A stretch of 10,293 nucleotides of DNA from JBGOUV01 sp041477815 (GTDB lineage: Bacteria; Acidobacteriota; Terriglobia; Bryobacterales; JACQDG01), in the NCBI GenBank assembly GCA_041477815.1, contig JBGOUV010000254.1, positions 1 to 10,293 on the forward strand, read 5' to 3'. Shown piece by piece: positions 7,540 to 10,293 of the stretch. The notes under the pieces are model-generated. The model was not told where the DNA came from. It made no database searches and was given only the letters and a program-made list of their open reading frames with translations. Within the stretch, counting starts at the first letter, position 1, and each line of letters begins with the position of its first letter. Both the position numbers and the translations under genes were made by a program.

Positions 7540-8345
7540 GGGTGGACCTCGACTTGGACCACGGGGGACGCGGAGAGGCCGGGGGAAAGGCGGGCGTTGA
7601 TCTGGTACTCGCCGGCCCAGAGGACTTCGGCGGCGCGCCCGTTTGCGGTGACGCGGGTGTGGCCGGTGGCGCCCAGGTCATAGCCAAAGATACTGATGAT
7701 GCCGTTCGGCAGAAAGGCGACGCCGCCGGGATTGATGCGGGGGACGGTGTGGGTCGGGAGGGCGCGAGGGGTCGGAGTGAAGACCGGGGCGGTGAGGGTG
7801 ATGGTGACTTGGCCCGGAGCGGGGGGATCGAGGAGGAGGAAGCCGATGGGGTCCTGGCGAGTGGGGACGGAGGCGGACCAGCCGTCGGCATAGTGTCGGA
7901 CTAAGATCATGTCGTCGGGACCGAGGTCGGCACGGACTTCGGCGCGGCGGCGGGAGATCCAGCGGAACCCCGCCTCTTCCGGGCGGTTGGCCCAGTTGAC
8001 GTAGGCGGCCAACGCCTGGCGGTCGTAGAGGCTCTGAAGGCGGGGCAGGCGCTGCCATTGGTAGCGGGAGACCAGGAGCGCGGGAGCCGGGTTGCGCACC
8101 GGCACCTGGTAGGTGTACTCGGACTCGCGCTCGAAGACGGCCGCGTACTTGCCGCCGTCAGCGATGGAGAGGTGCGGGACGCCCAGGGCGATGAGCCAAA
8201 GGGCGGAATGGGTGCGGTGGGTATTGCCGTACACTAAGTCGTGGATCTGGGGAGGCAGGGGCGTGGTCGGGGTGTAGGGACGGCGGGGGGCGAACCAGAA
8301 GAACCCGCTCAGCAGGGCGAGGAACAGGAAGGCCAGGATTCTCAT
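7536..8345 (-). CDS. Small exported protein: YfhO/PMT-like ectodomain remnant plus Soli_cterm domain
   Basis: A 269-residue protein starts at ATG 8345, overlapping the methyltransferase stop as ATGA, with a GGAAG Shine-Dalgarno-like sequence (8353-8357 on the minus strand) 7 nt upstream. Residues 1-19 (MRILAFLFLALLSGFFWFA) are one hydrophobic segment: a signal peptide or anchor. Residues ~34-185 resemble the extracytoplasmic C-terminal part of multispanning YfhO/PMT-like glycosyltransferase-related proteins: 'LWLIALGVPHLSIAD' (49-63), 'PALLVSRYQW' (88-97), 'DDMILVRHYADGWSASV' (144-160) and 'DPIGFLLLDPPAPGQVTITL' (165-184). Residues ~203-267 match the TIGR03437-type domain: 'INPGGVAFLPNGIISIFGYDL' in outline, then 'VTANGRAAEVLWAGEYQIN' (232-250). 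The membrane-spanning half expected in YfhO-like proteins is absent. The longer frame upstream (to 8999) is a shadow of the methyltransferase gene. It probably acts in the periplasm; its molecular role is unknown. Confidence 0.7.
   Translation of the reverse strand: MRILAFLFLALLSGFFWFAPRRPYTPTTPLPPQIHDLVYGNTHRTHSALWLIALGVPHLSIADGGKYAAVFERESEYTYQVPVRNPAPALLVSRYQWQRLPRLQSLYDRQALAAYVNWANRPEEAGFRWISRRRAEVRADLGPDDMILVRHYADGWSASVPTRQDPIGFLLLDPPAPGQVTITLTAPVFTPTPRALPTHTVPRINPGGVAFLPNGIISIFGYDLGATGHTRVTANGRAAEVLWAGEYQINARLSPGLSASPVVQVEVHP
7546..7550 (-). promoter_or_regulatory. Shine-Dalgarno sequence deciding the GTG start at 7539
   Basis: On the minus strand this reads GAGGT and ends 6 nt before the GTG at 7539. 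It lies inside the upstream coding sequence. It supports the unusual GTG start and re-initiation at the GTGA overlap. Confidence 0.5.
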
Positions 8346-9643
8346 ACCGCCACTTCCAGGGGAACCGGCGGCAGGAGGCGGCTCCCGAGGCGGACGTGGA
8401 GGGTGTGGTGTCCGGCGGGAACGGCGGGGGGGACCTTGAGGTTGAGGGTGTAGCGGTCGGAGAGGGGGTCGACGCAGAACAACTCGACGTGCTCGAGGGG
8501 GGGGCCGTCGTCGAGAGTGGCGGTAAGATCGGGCTCGCTGCCTACTTCTTCGACATTCAGCTTGAGGGTGCGGGTGGTGGTGCGCCGGAAGGAGAGCAGG
8601 TCGATGCCGTCGGTCACTTCGAGGATGCGCGGAACGGCGGGAGGCGCGGGGATGACGCGGAGGCGGACATAGTTGGAGATGGGCGCGCCGAGCATCCAGA
8701 GGCGGGTCTGGAGGAGGCCGGTGGGGACGCCCGGAGGGAGGAACACGTTGACCTGGTCGGGGCCTTTGGAGGCGTGGCGGCCCACGTAGCAGGGAGCGGC
8801 GCGGCGTCCGGCGATCTCGACTTCGAGGTTGTTGAGGTCGGCGTCCCCCGTGAGGTCTTCGACCCACAGCGAAGCGCTGGAGAAGCGGCCGGCGGCGGGG
8901 ACTACCAGGTCGGGCGTGTAGGTATTGCCAGCGCGGATCAGGCGGGCCGGCTGGGCCGAGGGGCTCCAGTCGTCCGGACGCTTGCGGGCGGACATCCACA
9001 TGTTCTGCGTGTCAAGGCCGTCCAGGAGGAGGAGTTGGAAGCCGTGGTCGAGGCAGAATTGACGGATCTCGGACGGGCGGAAGCGGACGCCGCTCCAGGT
9101 GTCGGCGGGGCGATCGGGGCGGTCGGGGAGGCCGTTGAGCTGGCACTTCAGGAGGCCGCCGGGGCGGAGGACGCGGCGGGCTTCGCGGAGGTACTGGAGG
9201 ACCACGTCGCGAGAAGGGATGTGTTGGAAGACGGCGTAAGAGTAGACGAAGTCGAAAGACTCGTCGGGGAACTGGGATAGATCGGAGCCGGAGGTGACTT
9301 CGGCGCGGGCGTTGGGGCAGGCGGCGAGATTGGCGCGGGCAAGGTCGACCATTTCGGCGGAGACGTCGACGCCGGTGATGGCGCCGAAGTCGCGGGAGAG
9401 AGGGACCAGTAGCCGTCCGGGGCCGCAGCCGATTTCGAGGGCCGCGAGTTGGGAAGCAGGGGAAGGAAAGCGGCGGAACTCTATGCGGAGGGCGTGGAGG
9501 ACGTCGGTGGCGGTCGAGAAGAACTCCTCGGCGGACTGCTGGCGGCGGCCGAAGGCGACGTAGTAGCGGGCGTCCTCGCGGGCGCGGCGGTCCCAGTCGG
9601 CGCGCATCTGGTGGTGAACGTCGGGGTCGGTGCGAGAGGGCAC
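8342..9643 (-). CDS. SAM-dependent methyltransferase with two C-terminal beta-sandwich modules
   Basis: A 433-residue protein; residues ~15-222 are a class I methyltransferase. Motif I is 'ALEIGCGPGRLL' (68-79), the ribose-binding acidic residue is D93 in 'TGVDVSAEM', and the later motifs are 'SFDFVYSYAVFQHIP' (129-143) and 'LREARRVLRPGGLL' (152-165). Residues ~235-333 resemble the TIGR03437 fold: 'LNNLEVEIAGRRAAPCYVG' (270-288), then 'DQVNVFLPPGVPTG' (296-309). Residues ~340-433 form a second beta-rich unit ending 'VPAGHHTLHVRLG' (408-420). No signal peptide is present, so the protein is probably cytoplasmic. GTG 9643 is the chosen start because a -10 box lies 9 nt upstream; an ATG at residue 13 ('MRADWDRRA', position 9607) is an alternative that fits the family's usual N-terminus. 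It is the first gene of the six-gene operon and diverges from a Wzt-like gene, so methylation of a sugar chain is a reasonable guess, not proven. Confidence 0.87.
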   Translation of the reverse strand: MPSRTDPDVHHQMRADWDRRAREDARYYVAFGRRQQSAEEFFSTATDVLHALRIEFRRFPSPASQLAALEIGCGPGRLLVPLSRDFGAITGVDVSAEMVDLARANLAACPNARAEVTSGSDLSQFPDESFDFVYSYAVFQHIPSRDVVLQYLREARRVLRPGGLLKCQLNGLPDRPDRPADTWSGVRFRPSEIRQFCLDHGFQLLLLDGLDTQNMWMSARKRPDDWSPSAQPARLIRAGNTYTPDLVVPAAGRFSSASLWVEDLTGDADLNNLEVEIAGRRAAPCYVGRHASKGPDQVNVFLPPGVPTGLLQTRLWMLGAPISNYVRLRVIPAPPAVPRILEVTDGIDLLSFRRTTTRTLKLNVEEVGSEPDLTATLDDGPPLEHVELFCVDPLSDRYTLNLKVPPAVPAGHHTLHVRLGSRLLPPVPLEVAV

Positions 9644-9651
9644 AACCCTTG

Positions 9652-9657
9652 TACGAT
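9652..9657 (+). promoter_or_regulatory. Possible -10 box for the Wzt-like gene, overlapping the divergent -10
   Basis: TACGAT matches TATAAT at four of six positions and ends 6 nt before the ATG at 9664. It overlaps the minus-strand TATCGT element, so both genes could share one opened region. There is no good -35 match, and this is weaker than the minus-strand call. Confidence 0.35.
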
Positions 9658-9661
9658 AGCA
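9653..9661 (-). promoter_or_regulatory. Extended -10 promoter element for the six-gene operon
   Basis: On the minus strand this reads TGCTATCGT, identical to the element before the TPR gene. It ends 9 nt before the GTG at 9643, so transcription would begin at or just before the start codon. No -35 hexamer is clear; the expected region falls inside the divergent Wzt-like coding sequence. If translation starts at 9607 instead, the leader would be about 40 nt. Confidence 0.5.
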
Positions 9662-9663
9662 TC

Positions 9664-10293
9664 ATGGACTTGTTACCGTTGCGATTCGAGGAAGGGACCG
9701 TGGCGGGCGTGGTGGGGCCGGACGGGGCGGGGAAGGGGGCGCTGTTGCGGCTGGTTCGGGGAGTGTTGGTCGAGATCGGGGCGCTCGCTCGGGAGGAACT
9801 GGATCGGGCGTTGGCCGGGGAGCCGAAAGTGTTGGTGATCGACCATGTACTATCCTTGGTGGATGAGGCGGCGCGGACTCGGTATTGCTGGGAGATTAGG
9901 CGGCTGGCGCGGAAGGGCGCGGTGGTGGTGATCGGGTCGCATGACCTGGTGCTGCTGGAGCGCGTTTGCGACGTGGTGGTGGTGATGGAGGATGGGAAGG
10001 TCGTCGAGCAGGGGGACCCGGGATTGGTGCTGGGGCGGTATCGGAAGGCGATGCTGGTGCGGGCGCGGGCGATGGCCCCCTGGCCGGAGGTGGAGCCGCA
10101 GTCGCGGCATGGGGACCGGCGGGTGGAGGTGACCGAACTGGCGGTGGAGCCGGCTACGGTGCGGTCGGGGGAGGAGATGACGGTACGGGCGCGCCTGGAG
10201 TTTCGGGAGGCGGTGGCGGCGCCGGTGGTGGGGATGCAGATCCGGAGTCGAATTGGACTCGTTGTATATGGGACTAATACAGAGCTGGAGAGG
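9664..10293 (+). CDS. Shortened Wzt-like ABC ATPase with Wzt C-terminal polysaccharide-binding domain (partial, runs off window)
   Basis: The frame is open from ATG 9664 to the window end (210 codons, no stop). Residues ~1-130 are a reduced ABC nucleotide-binding domain. Walker A is 'GPDGAGKGALLRL' (18-30), with Gly25 in place of the usual Ser/Thr after Lys24. Walker B is 'KVLVIDHVLSLVD' (55-67), with His61 where the catalytic Glu belongs. The H-loop is 'VVVIGSHDLVLLERVCD' (87-103), and 'MEDGKVVEQGDP' (108-119) is the usual following strand and turn. Only about 30 residues separate Walker A from Walker B, against roughly 100 in normal domains, so the Q-loop and signature motif are missing. 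Residues ~150-210 match the start of the Wzt C-terminal domain: 'VEVTELAVEPATVRSGEEMT' (154-173) and 'GLVVYGTNTELE' (198-209). Normal Wzt powers ABC export of O-antigen and recognises the chain end. Here ATPase activity is doubtful; it could be a regulatory or chain-binding relative, or a decayed copy. Confidence 0.75.
   Translation, partial: MDLLPLRFEEGTVAGVVGPDGAGKGALLRLVRGVLVEIGALAREELDRALAGEPKVLVIDHVLSLVDEAARTRYCWEIRRLARKGAVVVIGSHDLVLLERVCDVVVVMEDGKVVEQGDPGLVLGRYRKAMLVRARAMAPWPEVEPQSRHGDRRVEVTELAVEPATVRSGEEMTVRARLEFREAVAAPVVGMQIRSRIGLVVYGTNTELER

Noticed and set aside
6508..7683. 391-codon plus-strand open frame
   Set aside because: Low-complexity Gly/Ala/Val sequence opposite the TIM-barrel gene; no motif, and it crosses a real gene junction.
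7536..8999. Long upstream extension of the ectodomain protein (487 codons)
   Set aside because: The upstream part is Arg/Pro-rich antisense-free shadow of the methyltransferase in another frame; the ATG at 8345 gives a signal peptide, a Shine-Dalgarno and an ATGA overlap.
8396..9280. 294-codon plus-strand open frame
   Set aside because: Antisense shadow of the methyltransferase gene, Glu/Gly/Ala-rich without domain structure.
9664..9840. A frameshift hiding the missing Q-loop and signature of the Wzt-like ATPase
   Set aside because: Only about 30 codons lie between Walker A and Walker B, so the missing ~70 residues cannot be encoded there in any frame.

Overview
This GC-rich window most likely comes from an acidobacterium of the Solibacter/Bryobacter group (order Bryobacterales). 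The main clue is a recurring 'PG.(I/L)..I(F/L)G..L ... V.VNG ... QIN/QVN' pattern in three predicted proteins. It matches what I remember of the Solibacter-enriched C-terminal domain family (TIGR03437, 'Soli_cterm'). No database search was run.

Layout. At the left edge, on the minus strand, is the start of a small exported protein of this domain family. It is cut by an in-frame TAG exactly where homology seems to continue. Next, on the plus strand, is an exported tetratricopeptide-repeat protein (412-1449). From 9643 down to 1367, on the minus strand, six genes are packed head to tail as one apparent operon. In transcription order they are: a SAM-dependent methyltransferase with C-terminal beta-sandwich modules; a small exported protein resembling the detached C-terminal ectodomain of a YfhO/PMT-like membrane protein plus a Soli_cterm domain; a clan GH-A-like TIM-barrel hydrolase; a Tat-exported class V aminotransferase-fold PLP enzyme; an aldehyde dehydrogenase; and a large exported multidomain protein with a nidogen-like region, a degenerate HExxH-like motif and bacterial Ig-like domains. 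Every junction overlaps by 1 or 4 bases or has a 4-base gap, so translational coupling is likely. At the right edge, on the plus strand and running off the window, is a shortened Wzt-like ABC ATPase fused to the start of a Wzt C-terminal polysaccharide-binding domain.

The methyltransferase operon and the Wzt-like gene diverge from a 20-bp gap containing one near-symmetric sequence that can serve as a -10 box on both strands. The same nine bases, TGCTATCGT, precede the TPR gene at almost the same distance from its start codon.

How the genes might work together. The Wzt C-terminal domain and the adjacent methyltransferase recall ABC-dependent O-antigen systems, where chain-terminal methylation is read by Wzt. 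The YfhO-like ectodomain and the GH-like protein also fit surface glycan work. The aminotransferase, aldehyde dehydrogenase and protease-like protein have no obvious place in that scheme, so a shared function for the whole operon is inference. The most unusual item is the Wzt-like protein: its nucleotide-binding domain has lost the Q-loop and signature region and carries changed Walker A and Walker B residues.
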